Shown piece by piece: positions 1 through 9,031 of a DNA stretch of 64,000 nucleotides; positions within the stretch are counted from its first letter, which is position 1, and every line of letters begins with the position of its first letter. The stretch is from Poriferisodalis sp022821985 (lineage in GTDB: Bacteria; Actinomycetota; Acidimicrobiia; Acidimicrobiales; Poriferisodalaceae), in assembly GCF_965219595.1 (NCBI RefSeq), contig NZ_OZ244781.1, positions 3,534,001 through 3,598,000 on the forward strand, written 5' to 3'. The notes below the pieces were generated by a model. That model made no database searches. It worked only from the letters and a program-made list of their open reading frames with translations, and was not told the origin of the DNA. The position numbers and the translations under genes were made by a program.

Positions 1-695
1 GGCCCCAGACGGGCGCCGCCGCTCATGCGGAGCAACTCGGGCGAGTTGTACAGGTGGCACAGCGTGGCCGACTGGGTGGCTTGGGTGACGGCCTGCTGGG
101 CGCTCACGTCGACGTGCTGGCCCAGACCGCTGCGCTTGCGTTCCCGCAAGGCGATCAGTGACGCCACCGCCGCCTCGGCAGAGGCGTGCAGGAAGCATTG
201 ATCGAGCGGGATGCGCAGCGGGGGGCGATCCTCGTCGCCGACCACGTTGGACAGCATGCTTGCTGCCGAAACGATGAGGTCGGTGGCCGCCCAGTCCGCC
301 TTCGGTCCGGACTGGCCGAACGCCGTCACTGACGTATAGACGAGCCCGGGATTGACGTCGGCCATGTCACTCGGGCCCAGGCCACGGGCGGCCATAGCAC
401 CTGGGGCGTCGGATTCGATGAGCACGTCGGCGGTGGCTGCAAGGTCACGCATCCGCTGCTGGTCGCCGGGATCGTCGAGATCGAGCGCGACGCTGCGCTT
501 GCCGCGGTTGTACGACCAGAACCACAGCGACGCTTCGGGGTCGCCCTCGCGCCCTGCGACGAACGGGCCGACGGCGCGCGCAGCCGACCCGCCGGGCGGC
601 TCCACCAAGATCACGTCCGCTCCTAGATCAGCCAGCAGCGCTCCCGCCATCTGGCCTCGATGATCCGACAGGTCCAATACTCGACAGCCCAGCAC
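1..695 (-). CDS. CaiB/BaiF family III CoA-transferase, partial (C-terminus beyond the window)
   Basis: Leftward gene cut by the window edge; 231 codons are visible. It would move CoA between carboxylic acids in acid activation. The N-terminus shows the family pattern: RVLDLSDHRGQMAGALLADL, then GADVILVEPPGGSAAR, then YNRGKRSVALDLDDP, and later VYTSVTAFGQSGPKADW. The GLGQHVDVSAQQ stretch is where the family's catalytic Asp region lies. I chose the GTG at 695 because GGAAGGG (709-703) sits a good distance upstream. The substrate is unknown. A second CaiB-type gene lies at 3941 on the other strand, so two CoA-transferases frame the first amidase. Confidence 0.85.
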   Translation of the reverse strand, partial: MLGCRVLDLSDHRGQMAGALLADLGADVILVEPPGGSAARAVGPFVAGREGDPEASLWFWSYNRGKRSVALDLDDPGDQQRMRDLAATADVLIESDAPGAMAARGLGPSDMADVNPGLVYTSVTAFGQSGPKADWAATDLIVSAASMLSNVVGDEDRPPLRIPLDQCFLHASAEAAVASLIALRERKRSGLGQHVDVSAQQAVTQATQSATLCHLYNSPELLRMSGGARLG

Positions 696-753
696 GACGA
701 CGCCCTTCCGTTGGTTGCGCGCAGAACCTAATACGCCTCCAAGTGGCCTCTGA

Positions 754-1434
754 TCAGCGCCCCAGCACCGGCTGGGCCTCCACCACTCGCATCGACACGG
801 GTGTCGGCACCACGACGGGCCCCACGGTGCCTGCGAGCCCGGTGTTCGATGTCCAGCGCACTGTCCAGACCGTCTGCACGATGCCGCGGAAACGGCCGGT
901 CAGCCCTGCAGTGGAGGCACGCTGGAAGACGTGACTGCACAGCGAGCGAGTGCCGGGCACCAGCCAGGGCAGGCCGGGACCTGGGCACGACACCAGCGGT
1001 GAACCATCACCGGGAACCATCTGCAGGGTCACCGGCGTAGCGACGAGGGTGACCACGACCTTCCCAGCGGCGACGACGCGCACGATGGGCCGCCAGCTCG
1101 CAGCCGACACCCAGAACCACGTATCGATGCCGACCAGCGTGCGGACTCGTTGTGCCGGCGGTGCGAAGAACGGCACCGGGCGCGGGAACGACAGCGACGA
1201 CAGGCCCAAGTTGGCGGCCTTGCCGACGCGCTCGGCCTTGTGGGCAGGATCCCGGCTGTCCACCTCGATGCGCAGGTCTCGCAGCACGGGATCTCGTGCT
1301 GGTGGCCGCTCAGGTAGCGCTGAACTGCCGCCCCGCAGTGACAGGGCGGGCCCCGCCGACGCCGCCGGTGCGATGGAAAGGCTCAGCAGGCCCAAGCTTG
1401 TGCCCAGCATGATGAATTTTGTGATATTTCGCAT
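754..1434 (-). CDS. Secreted hypothetical protein with GDG and C-GPG-PW motifs
   Basis: 226 residues. The start at 1434 gives a clear signal peptide, MRNITKFIMLGTSLGLLSLS followed by an AxA-type site (APAASA), so the product is exported. The mature part has WFWVSAASWRPI, then MVPGDGSPLVSCPGPGLPW, a Cys-His segment (SLCSHVF) and a C-terminal RVVEAQPVL. This arrangement resembles a secreted actinobacterial family of unknown function that is often misnamed ATP/GTP-binding protein; there is no P-loop here. An in-frame upstream start at 1458 would precede the signal peptide, so I rejected it. It is divergent from the amidase at 1602. No function is proposed. Confidence 0.7.
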   Translation of the reverse strand: MRNITKFIMLGTSLGLLSLSIAPAASAGPALSLRGGSSALPERPPARDPVLRDLRIEVDSRDPAHKAERVGKAANLGLSSLSFPRPVPFFAPPAQRVRTLVGIDTWFWVSAASWRPIVRVVAAGKVVVTLVATPVTLQMVPGDGSPLVSCPGPGLPWLVPGTRSLCSHVFQRASTAGLTGRFRGIVQTVWTVRWTSNTGLAGTVGPVVVPTPVSMRVVEAQPVLGR

Positions 1435-1601
1435 GTGCCTACCGTCGTGCTGCAGCACGCGGCGAGCAAGCGATTTTTGACGTACCGGCGCAGGCAGGCA
1501 GCAGCCGGATGCGGCGAACTAGGTTGCCTGCACCGTTCAACACAAGCGTGGCCAGCACGAGCCCGGCCACCACCAACTTGTCAGTGCAGGAGGTCCGGCA
1601 C

Positions 1602-3056
1602 ATGGCCGCGGACGATTTCGCCTACGCCACGACTATGGAGACTGCGGCCGCCATCGCCGCAGGCGACGTCTCCTCTAGGGAACTGCTCGAAGCGGCCCTC
1701 GCACGGGTGGACCGTCTCGACGGTCCCATCAACGCCGTGGTGGCACTCGATGCCGAGCGCGCACGGGCCGCTGCCGATGCGGCAGACGCAGCAGTGGCCC
1801 GCGGAGACGAGCTGGGGCCGCTGCACGGCGTTCCCGTCACCATCAAGGACTCGTTCCAGACCGAGGGACTAGTCACCACCTCCGGCGCGCCGGCACTCGC
1901 CGACTTCGTGCCTGAGCGCGACGCCGATCCCGTCGCTCGCTACAAGGCTGCGGGGGCGGTGGTGTTCGCCAAGACCAACCTGCCGCTGTTCGCAGGCGAC
2001 GCGCAGTCGTACAACGAGGTGTACGGCACCACCGCCAACCCGTACAACGTCGAGCACACCCCCGGCGGATCGTCGGGCGGCTCGGGCGCGGCGCTGGCAG
2101 CGGGCTACACCCCGCTCGAGCTCGGCTCCGACATCGGCGGCTCCATCCGCATCCCGTCGCACTGGTCGGGCGTCACCGGGCACAAGCCCAGCTACGGCGT
2201 CGTGTCGGCACTGGGCCAGATCCCCGGCATGCCCGGCACGCTCAGCCAGGCCGACATCGCAGTTGCAGGGCCGATGGCACGTGACGTCGACGATCTCGAG
2301 ATGGCCCTCGACATCCTCGCCGGGCCCGACGCGTGGAACTCCAAGGCGTACACGCTCGACCTGCCGCCGGCCCGCCACAGCGACATCTCCGACTTCCGGG
2401 TGGCGGTGTGGCTCGACGAGGAGCTGTGCCCGATCGACAGCCAGTACCGGGAGCTGCTGCTGGGAGCTGCCAGCGCACTGGAGCAGGCAGGGGCCCGGGT
2501 GGACACCGAGGCTCGACCGTCGTTCACGTTCGAGAAAGCCGTCGACACGTTCCTGCATCTGCTCTCCGCGGCCGAAGCCGGCACGTGGACGCTCGCCCAG
2601 CTGGAGGAGATCGCCTCGTCGAGCGATGAACCTCAGGGCGATCTGGGCATCTGGTACGCCGCGATGCGCCACCGGGAATGGCTGAGCTGGCACGAGCGCC
2701 GGCTGCAGCAGCGCAGGCGCTGGGAGGAATTCTTCACCGACTGGGATGTGGTGCTGCTGCCGGTGACGCCCACCGCTGCGGTCCGCCACGACCACAGCCG
2801 CCCGGCCACCAACCGCCGCATCACGGTGAACGGCGACAGCCGGCCGTACTTCGACATCATCAAGTGGATGGGGCTCACCGGCGTGTCATGGCTGCCCGCC
2901 ACCGTGGTGCCGGTGGGCACCGTGCCGACGGCCGGGGGCGATCTGCCGGTCGGGGTGCAGATCGCGGGACCATTCCTGGAAGACCGCACCACGCTGGCCG
3001 TGGGCCGCTTCCTGAACGAGGCGCTCGGTGGGTTCCAGCGGCCGACCGGCTTCTGA
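1602..3056 (+). CDS. Amidase, amidase-signature (GatA-like) family
   Basis: 484 residues, full length for the family. It should hydrolyse a C-N amide bond in the cytoplasm through the Ser-cisSer-Lys triad. Visible residues are Lys82 (VTIKDSF), the GGSSGG loop with Ser157/158, and the nucleophile Ser181 (GSDIGGSIRIP). The ATG at 1602 is set by GCAGGAGG at 1586-1593; the frame is open upstream, but nothing there looks like protein. The protein is too general in sequence to name a substrate, and no GatB or GatC is adjacent, so it is not the tRNA amidotransferase subunit. A hydrolase and a CoA-transferase follow on the same strand, suggesting one catabolic unit. A second amidase of the same type lies at 6089. 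Confidence 0.93.
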   Translation: MAADDFAYATTMETAAAIAAGDVSSRELLEAALARVDRLDGPINAVVALDAERARAAADAADAAVARGDELGPLHGVPVTIKDSFQTEGLVTTSGAPALADFVPERDADPVARYKAAGAVVFAKTNLPLFAGDAQSYNEVYGTTANPYNVEHTPGGSSGGSGAALAAGYTPLELGSDIGGSIRIPSHWSGVTGHKPSYGVVSALGQIPGMPGTLSQADIAVAGPMARDVDDLEMALDILAGPDAWNSKAYTLDLPPARHSDISDFRVAVWLDEELCPIDSQYRELLLGAASALEQAGARVDTEARPSFTFEKAVDTFLHLLSAAEAGTWTLAQLEEIASSSDEPQGDLGIWYAAMRHREWLSWHERRLQQRRRWEEFFTDWDVVLLPVTPTAAVRHDHSRPATNRRITVNGDSRPYFDIIKWMGLTGVSWLPATVVPVGTVPTAGGDLPVGVQIAGPFLEDRTTLAVGRFLNEALGGFQRPTGF

Positions 3057-3119
3057 GCCACGCAGCGCTCGTTCTCCAGCCAAGAGCCAGCACAGCTTGC
3101 GAACCCGTCGCAGCGCGCC

Positions 3120-3929
3120 ATGACCGCGGACGAAGAACGTCTTCACGCAGCCGTCCACGACGGCGACGGTCCGCTGGCGCTGCTGGTGCACGGTGCGCTG
3201 GGCAGTCGCTCGTACTGGGATGACAACCTCGGCGCGCTGCGGGCGGTCTGCCGCCCGGTCGTGATCGAGCTGTGGGGGCACGGCAGATCACCCAGCCCTG
3301 CCGATCCCGAGCGGTACCGGCCTCACAGCTACGTGGCCGAGTTCGAGCGGCTGCGCATCGAACTCGGCGCTGAGCGGATCTGGATGATCGGACAGTCGCT
3401 GGGAGCGGCACTTGCTCTGCACTACGTGCTCGCGCACCCCGCTCACGTCATCGGCGCGGTGCTCACCAACTCTTCTTCCGCCTTCAGCGAGCCCGCAGCG
3501 TGGGCGGAGCGAACCGAGACGATGGTGGAAGAGCGGGCGCTCGAAGTCGAAGCGCATGGCATCGAAGTGCTGCGCGACAGCTGGATCAACCCGGGGCGAT
3601 CGAAGCGCATCTCGCCTGCCGTGCGCGCCAAGCTGGCAGGCGAGTTCTCTGAGCACAACGCGACGGGGCTCGTCAACTCGTTTCGCTTCACCAATGCGGG
3701 AGTGCCTCTCGGGGACCGCCTGGCGGACGTTGCCGTTCCCGTGCTGCTCACCAACGGCACCGAGGAGGGCCGCTTCCAGCACCTACTGCCGAGAGCGAAC
3801 CAGATTCCCGGCCTGGAGATGGCCGAACTGCCCGCGTCTCACGCGGTGAACGCCCAGGACCCCGCAGGATGGAACGCCGCTGCCACCAGGTTCATCCGGC
3901 AACACGCCGACACACTTCACGCCCGCTAG
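3120..3929 (+). CDS. Alpha/beta hydrolase
   Basis: 269 residues. It has the oxyanion-hole motif LLVHGALGSRSYW near residue 22, then ELWGHGRS, and the nucleophile elbow GQSLGA with Ser93. The likely catalytic His is in ASHAVN near the C-terminus. No signal peptide is visible, so it should be cytosolic. It lies 63 bp after the amidase and 11 bp before the CoA-transferase gene on the same strand, so the three genes (amidase, hydrolase, CoA-transferase) are probably co-transcribed. The substrate, ester or C-C bond, cannot be read from the sequence. Confidence 0.88.
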   Translation: MTADEERLHAAVHDGDGPLALLVHGALGSRSYWDDNLGALRAVCRPVVIELWGHGRSPSPADPERYRPHSYVAEFERLRIELGAERIWMIGQSLGAALALHYVLAHPAHVIGAVLTNSSSAFSEPAAWAERTETMVEERALEVEAHGIEVLRDSWINPGRSKRISPAVRAKLAGEFSEHNATGLVNSFRFTNAGVPLGDRLADVAVPVLLTNGTEEGRFQHLLPRANQIPGLEMAELPASHAVNAQDPAGWNAAATRFIRQHADTLHAR

Positions 3930-3940
3930 AGGAGGCGCAC

Positions 3941-5104
3941 ATGGGAACAGGTCCGCTCGAAGGCATCACCGTCGTGGACGTCTCCAGCGCAGTCGCAGGC
4001 GCGTGGGTGTCAACGCAACTTGCCGAGATGGGTGCCGACGTGGTGCTGATCGAGAAGGTGGGCGCTTCCGACGTCATGCGCCTGACCGGCGCGATCGTGG
4101 GTGATCAATCGGGCTGCTGGGTGCAGATGCACCGAAACAAGCGCGGCATCGACCTCGACATCCGCGACGAGCGCGGGCGCGAGATCTTGCTGCAGCTCGT
4201 CGAGGGTGCCGACGTGTTCGTCCAGAACTTCCGACCGGGGGTGGCCGAGCGCCTGCGCATCGGCTACGACGATCTCAGCGCTGTCAACCCCGATCTCGTC
4301 TACCTGTCGGTGTCGGGTTTCGGCCCCGACGGGCCTTATGCGCACCAACCGGTGTACGACCCGATCATCCAGTCGTTGTCGGGCATGACGGAAGCGCAGG
4401 GCGGCGATTTCGTCAAATCGGCCACGGCCGACAAGACCACGGCGATGACGGGCGCCAACGCTGTCCTCGGGGCCTTGCTGGCCCGGGCGAACGGCGCGGG
4501 CGGCCAGCATGTCGAGGTCAACCTGCTCGATTCCACGCTGTCGTGGATGTGGCTCGACTACTTCTGGAACGAGTCGGTGCCGGAGGCCACGCCCACGCCC
4601 TCCTACAGCGAGTGGTACAGCCCCTGGGAGACCACTGACGGCGCGGTGGGTGCCATCTGGCCGTCAGACGACCAATACCGCCGCGTGTGCATCGCGCTCG
4701 ATGTGCCGCACCTGGCCGACGATCCTCGCTTCGCCACTCGCGAGGCCCGGATACGCAACTCCAATGAGCACCAGCAGGAATTCGCCGAGCTGCTCGGCGA
4801 GTTCACCACGGCCGAAGCGCTGAAGCTGCTCGAGAGCGCCGACGTTCCGTGTGCGCCCGTGCTGGACATCACCGAAGTGTTCGATGACCCCCAGGTGAAG
4901 CACAACGAGACGGTGCTGACCCACCATCACCCCGTGGCGGGCCAGGTGCGCACTACCCGCTTTCCGGCCCGGTTCAGCAAGACGCCCACCGAGCTCGAGC
5001 GCCTGGCTCCGACCAAGGGCGAGCACACCGACGAGGTGCTGGCCGAGCTAGGCCGCTCCCCCGCCGAGATCGCCCAACTCCGCAACGACGGCATCGTCGC
5101 CTGA
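3941..5104 (+). CDS. CaiB/BaiF family III CoA-transferase
   Basis: 387 residues, complete. Family features are ITVVDVSSAVAGAWVSTQL, GADVVLIEKVGASD, HRNKRGIDLDIRDERGREI, VFVQNFRPGVAERLRIGYDD and YLSVSGFGPDGPYA. The conserved Asp expected to carry the acyl intermediate is probably the one in VNLLDSTLSW. It would activate a carboxylic acid by transferring CoA from a donor acyl-CoA. The ATG at 3941 is set by AGAGGAGG at 3928-3934; a longer in-frame reading starting at 3869 runs back into the hydrolase gene and is not needed. Together with the TesB thioesterase on the facing strand it points to CoA-thioester chemistry here. Confidence 0.92.
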   Translation: MGTGPLEGITVVDVSSAVAGAWVSTQLAEMGADVVLIEKVGASDVMRLTGAIVGDQSGCWVQMHRNKRGIDLDIRDERGREILLQLVEGADVFVQNFRPGVAERLRIGYDDLSAVNPDLVYLSVSGFGPDGPYAHQPVYDPIIQSLSGMTEAQGGDFVKSATADKTTAMTGANAVLGALLARANGAGGQHVEVNLLDSTLSWMWLDYFWNESVPEATPTPSYSEWYSPWETTDGAVGAIWPSDDQYRRVCIALDVPHLADDPRFATREARIRNSNEHQQEFAELLGEFTTAEALKLLESADVPCAPVLDITEVFDDPQVKHNETVLTHHHPVAGQVRTTRFPARFSKTPTELERLAPTKGEHTDEVLAELGRSPAEIAQLRNDGIVA

Positions 5105-5153
5105 GCGGCTTCGACTGCCGGTCGCACCTGCGAGCCGGGCAGGCCGGTTGGCC

Positions 5154-6059
5154 CTAGAGGCGGGCGAGGGCCTCCTGGACCGCGGTGGCCACGAGGCGGC
5201 CGTCCTGCCAGAAGCGGGCCTCAGCGGTGCCGCGGTTGCCGCCTGCCATCAGCGGACGCTGCTCGCAGTAGATCCACTCGTCGGCGCGGGCCGGAGCGTG
5301 GAACCACATGGCGTGATCCAGGCTCGCCACCTGCACTTCGCTGTCCAGCCAGGTGACGCCGTAGGGCACGATGACGTTGTCGGCGAGGCTGTCGTCGCTC
5401 ATGTACGCGATGACCGCTTCGTGGATGGCCGGATCGTCAGGCAGCCGGCGGGGAGCCCGGAACCAGTAATCGATGCCGCCGCGTGGCGAGGGCCCGGTCG
5501 GCGCCCAAGGCGCGTGGGCCAGCCGGTACTCCACGGGGCGGGTCATGTACGACCACTGCTCGCCGAAGATCGGGCCCACCTCGGCGATGCACTCCTGGAA
5601 GGTGGGCAGCGACTCGGGCGGCGGCGCGTTGTCAGGCAACGGACACTCGATGTCGACCTTGCCCGTCTCGGGAACGTGGAAGGTCGCCATCAGCTCGAAG
5701 ATGAGCCGGTCGAACTGGTGGGCCTGCGCCCGACGGCTGCAGAACGCCCGGCCCTCGCGCACGCGGTCGACCGTGTACTCGACATCGGCCATGCCGTCGC
5801 CGCCCCGCAGGAACACGGCGTGCACCGAGTTCATCAGCCGGCCCTCGTCCACGGTCCGCTGCGCTGCGACCACCGCTTGCGCCAGCACGTGGCCGCCGTA
5901 CAGCCCGAACTCGTCGAAGCCAGAGCCCTTGCCGCGGAACGCATCGGCGCCATCGCCGTTGCGCTGGAGGTCCAACAGATCCAGCAGTTCGTCCAAGGCC
6001 GCGTTGACGGCCCCTGTGTCGTTTGTCGCGGGGGTGTCTGTCGCGGGGGTGTCTCTCAC
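5154..6059 (-). CDS. tesB: Acyl-CoA thioesterase II (TesB-like)
   Basis: 301 residues in a double hot-dog arrangement. It hydrolyses acyl-CoA to free acid and CoA. Family landmarks are GLYGGHVLAQAVVAAQRTV in the first half, HAVFLRGGDG, RREGRAFCSRRA-type wording (VREGRAFCSRRAQAH), and in the second half SLDHAMWFH with the family's active-site Asp, followed by EWIYCEQ. The N-terminus carries a 15-bp tandem duplication (6024-6053) that adds a repeated TPAT segment, so the first dozen residues are probably an unstructured extension. It is the last gene of the leftward run that begins at 11539, 29 bp after the amidase. Confidence 0.9.
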   Translation of the reverse strand: MRDTPATDTPATNDTGAVNAALDELLDLLDLQRNGDGADAFRGKGSGFDEFGLYGGHVLAQAVVAAQRTVDEGRLMNSVHAVFLRGGDGMADVEYTVDRVREGRAFCSRRAQAHQFDRLIFELMATFHVPETGKVDIECPLPDNAPPPESLPTFQECIAEVGPIFGEQWSYMTRPVEYRLAHAPWAPTGPSPRGGIDYWFRAPRRLPDDPAIHEAVIAYMSDDSLADNVIVPYGVTWLDSEVQVASLDHAMWFHAPARADEWIYCEQRPLMAGGNRGTAEARFWQDGRLVATAVQEALARL

Positions 6060-6088
6060 GGCCTAGTTCTCTAGCAGACCACGCACCG

Positions 6089-7561
6089 CTATTCGTAGCC
6101 CGGAGGCGAGACGAAACCGCCGAGCGTGCGCTCGATGAGCGACGCATAACGGATGCCACGCCGGTCGCCCAGGTGCGGCGCAACGACCTGGATGCCGACC
6201 GGGAGGTTCAACCCGTCGGCCGTCAGCCCGACGGGAGCGACGGTGCCGGGCAGGTACACGCTGCAGCTCCAGCCGGCCCAGAAGAGCTGGTCGACGCCCA
6301 GCTCCTGGCGGCCGTCGATGTCGATGGTGCGAGAGGGACGGGTGCCGGTGTGGTCGTGAACGAATGCCGCCGATGCGGCGATCGGGCACAGCAGCAGGTC
6401 GTAATCGTCGAAGTACCTCGCCCAGGCGGCCCGGTAGCCCTCGCGCTTGTTGTGATGCATGAACCACTCGCGGTGGCTCATCGTCATCGCGTAGTCGACC
6501 AGCGACTGGTAGTCGCCCTCGCCGTCGTTGTACCGGTGGGCGCGGGACTGCGCGTCGCTCCACATCGCCTCGTCGGCCAGCGCGCCGGTGGCGGCGCGCA
6601 GCAGCATCAGGTAGTTCTCGTGGAACTCGTGCTGGTCGATGGCGGGCGTGGCTTCACTGACATCGGCGCCAGCGGCTGCCAGCGCATCCACCGCCCGCTG
6701 CAGCGTGTCGATCATGGCGGTCGAGTTGCGGATGACCGGGGTGTCGAGCATCACGCCCACCCGGAAAGCCCCGAGCGTGTCGCGGTGTTCGGGCTCCAGC
6801 GCCACGCTGTAGCCGTTCGCGTCCAGGCCGGCCGGCCCAGCCAGCGCATCCAGCGCCACATCCAGGTCGGCAGCGCTGCGCGCCAGCGGCCCGCACACGG
6901 CGATGTCGCTGCCCACCAGGGCCCCGGGCACGGCGTGACCGCCATCGGGCACCAATCCGAAGGTCGGCTTGTGGCCGAACACGCCGCAGTAGTGCGCGGG
7001 GTTTCGGATGGACGCACCGATGTCGGAGCCCAGTTCCAGCGAGGCCATGCCGGTCGCGAGCGCCACCGCCGAGCCGCCCGACGAACCGCCAGGCACACGG
7101 GTCAGGTCCCACGGGTTGTTGGTGCAGCCGTAGATGTCGTTGAAGCTCTGCCAGTCGCCCAGCATGAGCGGCACGTTGGTCTTACCCCAGATCACCGCGC
7201 CGGCATCCATGTATCGGGTCACCGTGACAGCGTCGGCGTCGGCCACATTGTCGGCCCATGCCGAATTGCCCCACGTGGACGGCGTGCCAACCCAGTCGAA
7301 GGCCTCCTTGATGGTCATCGGCACGCCGTGCAGGGGTCCCCAGCACTCCCCGGCTGCGAGCGCCGCGTCGGCCTCGGCCGCCCGCTGGCGCGCCTCGTCG
7401 ATCTTGGTCACGATCACCGCGTTCACCGCAGGGTTGAATCGCTCGTAACGATCCAACGCGCCCTCGAGCGCCTCGACGGCCGACACGCGACCTTGGCGGA
7501 TCAGCGAGGCCAGCTCGACGGCTGGCAGCAGGTTCGGATCTGTGTCGGTTTGGCCCGTCAT
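6089..7561 (-). CDS. Amidase, amidase-signature family
   Basis: 490 residues. The Ser-cisSer-Lys triad is intact: Lys85 (MTIKEAF), Ser160/161 (GGSSGG) and Ser184 (GSDIGASIRNP). The middle section (GVFGHKPTFGLVPDGGH) is typical of the family. It is similar in style and length to the product at 1602 but not a recent copy, since many positions differ. It lies 77 bp after the aminotransferase gene and 29 bp before tesB on the same strand, so it probably belongs to the aminotransferase-Rieske operon. Substrate unknown; an amide or N-acyl intermediate of that pathway is a reasonable guess. Confidence 0.93.
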   Translation of the reverse strand: MTGQTDTDPNLLPAVELASLIRQGRVSAVEALEGALDRYERFNPAVNAVIVTKIDEARQRAAEADAALAAGECWGPLHGVPMTIKEAFDWVGTPSTWGNSAWADNVADADAVTVTRYMDAGAVIWGKTNVPLMLGDWQSFNDIYGCTNNPWDLTRVPGGSSGGSAVALATGMASLELGSDIGASIRNPAHYCGVFGHKPTFGLVPDGGHAVPGALVGSDIAVCGPLARSAADLDVALDALAGPAGLDANGYSVALEPEHRDTLGAFRVGVMLDTPVIRNSTAMIDTLQRAVDALAAAGADVSEATPAIDQHEFHENYLMLLRAATGALADEAMWSDAQSRAHRYNDGEGDYQSLVDYAMTMSHREWFMHHNKREGYRAAWARYFDDYDLLLCPIAASAAFVHDHTGTRPSRTIDIDGRQELGVDQLFWAGWSCSVYLPGTVAPVGLTADGLNLPVGIQVVAPHLGDRRGIRYASLIERTLGGFVSPPGYE

Positions 7562-7638
7562 CGCGCTGAGACTAGAAGCCAGTTTGAGTCCGCGCCGGGG
7601 CTCGATTCTGCGGCACGGTCCTGCCGCTCGGCCTCGAC

Positions 7639-8973
7639 TCAGGCCGCAAACGCAGCCGCGGCGCCGTCCAAGAGAAAGGCGATGTCATCGTCGGTGGCAG
7701 CCAGGCTGATGCTGCCGAATCCCCCTCCGGAGAGATAGACGCCAGCCGCTTGGATCGCGTGCTCGAAACGTTCCAGCTCGGCTGCCTCGTCGCTGCTGAG
7801 ATGCGCGTCGCGGTAGTTGCGGATGTGCCTAGTGTGCGGATGCACCTTGAACAGACTCCCCCGGCCGGTCACCTGCCAATCCACACCTGCTGCATCGATC
7901 GCAGACCGCAGGCCGTCGCGCACCGCGTCACCCAGCGAATCCAGGCGGACGAAGGCGTCGTGGTCGAGCTGGTTCATGGTCGCGAACCCGGCGGCCATGG
8001 TGACGGGATTCGCCGTGAACGTCCCGCCCGAGGGCACCTTGGCACGGGCGCTCCCCGACCGGGCAAACGTCGACATCGGCCCCTCGCGCCCCGCAACCCC
8101 GCCCACGGGGAAGCCCCCGCCGATGATCTTGGCCACCGCGGTGATGTCGGGGTCGATGCCCAGCAACGTCTGCGCCCCGCTGAAGCCCAGCCGGAACGAG
8201 ATCACCTCGTCGAGCACCAGCAGCGCACCCACCTCGCGCGTCGTTTCCCGCACCGCGGCAATGAAGTCGGGTTCGATGGCAGGTAGCCCGACCTGGCTCG
8301 GCATCACGTCGAGCAGCACCGCGGCCAAGCGGTCGCCCTGGCGTCGGATCGCCGCCCGAGCCCCGTCGGCATCGTTGAAGTGGATGACGCTGACCTCCTC
8401 GGTCACCGAATCGGGCGTGCCGACCGAGTACGGCACCGTCACCGGTGCTGCCGCATTGCCCCAGTTGGTGGGGTTCGACGCCAGCGACGCTTCGGCGTGG
8501 TCATAGGTGCCGTGGTACGCGCCCTCCACCTTGATGACGTTCGGCCGCCCGGTGAACGCCCGGGCCGCCTTGAGCGCCCCCATGACCGCCTCGGTGCCCG
8601 AGTTGCAGAAGCGGATCAGCTCGAAGCTCTCCACCCGATCGCACAGCAGCGCCGCGAGCTCGATCTCTACGTTGCTGGCCATCGCGAACGCAGTGCCGCG
8701 GGCCATCTGCGCGCTGACGGCTTGCGTCACCGCCGGATTGGCGTGCCCGACGATGATCGAGGTGAAGTTGTTGTTGCAGTCGAGGTAGCGGTTGCCGTCG
8801 ACGTCGGTGACCCAGGCACCCTGGCCGTGATCCACGTAGATCGGGTTCGGCCGCCGCAACAGCGTCGCCCGCGACACGCCGTCGGGAATCCACTGGTGCG
8901 CCTTCTCATACAGCGCAGCCGACTGCGACTCTGAGCGTTGGCCACCCGCGTGTGACCCGATCCGTTCCGTCAT
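7639..8973 (-). CDS. Class III aminotransferase, glutamate-1-semialdehyde aminomutase-like (copy 1)
   Basis: 444 residues of the fold-type I PLP class. Landmarks: RYLDCNNNFTSIIVGHANP, RFCNSGTEAVMGALKAARAF, the cofactor-holding Asp in LLVLDEVISFRLG (about residue 255), and the Schiff-base Lys282 in AKIIGGGFPVGG. These features place it with GSA-aminomutase-like enzymes that act on amino acids rather than in haem synthesis, since no hem genes are near. The longer open frame up to 9090 has no plausible start; ATG 8973 has no Shine-Dalgarno but carries GACACT six bases upstream, as in its paralogue. A 6-bp perfect hairpin with a CAA loop lies at 8992-9006 upstream. The paralogue at 10187 is clearly related throughout. 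Confidence 0.9.
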   Translation of the reverse strand: MTERIGSHAGGQRSESQSAALYEKAHQWIPDGVSRATLLRRPNPIYVDHGQGAWVTDVDGNRYLDCNNNFTSIIVGHANPAVTQAVSAQMARGTAFAMASNVEIELAALLCDRVESFELIRFCNSGTEAVMGALKAARAFTGRPNVIKVEGAYHGTYDHAEASLASNPTNWGNAAAPVTVPYSVGTPDSVTEEVSVIHFNDADGARAAIRRQGDRLAAVLLDVMPSQVGLPAIEPDFIAAVRETTREVGALLVLDEVISFRLGFSGAQTLLGIDPDITAVAKIIGGGFPVGGVAGREGPMSTFARSGSARAKVPSGGTFTANPVTMAAGFATMNQLDHDAFVRLDSLGDAVRDGLRSAIDAAGVDWQVTGRGSLFKVHPHTRHIRNYRDAHLSSDEAAELERFEHAIQAAGVYLSGGGFGSISLAATDDDIAFLLDGAAAAFAA

Positions 8974-9031
8974 CGGCTCAGTGTCGCAGAGCCGCCGCAA
9001 CGGCGGACGGAATGCTGCGGCGGCTAGATAG

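Noticed and set aside
6023..7738. 571-codon rightward frame opposite the second amidase
   Set aside because: Antisense shadow of a gene with an intact amidase triad on the other strand.
7639..8973. True glutamate-1-semialdehyde aminomutase (hemL) for haem synthesis
   Set aside because: There are two linked paralogues within a catabolic operon and no hem genes; a family-level call is safer.
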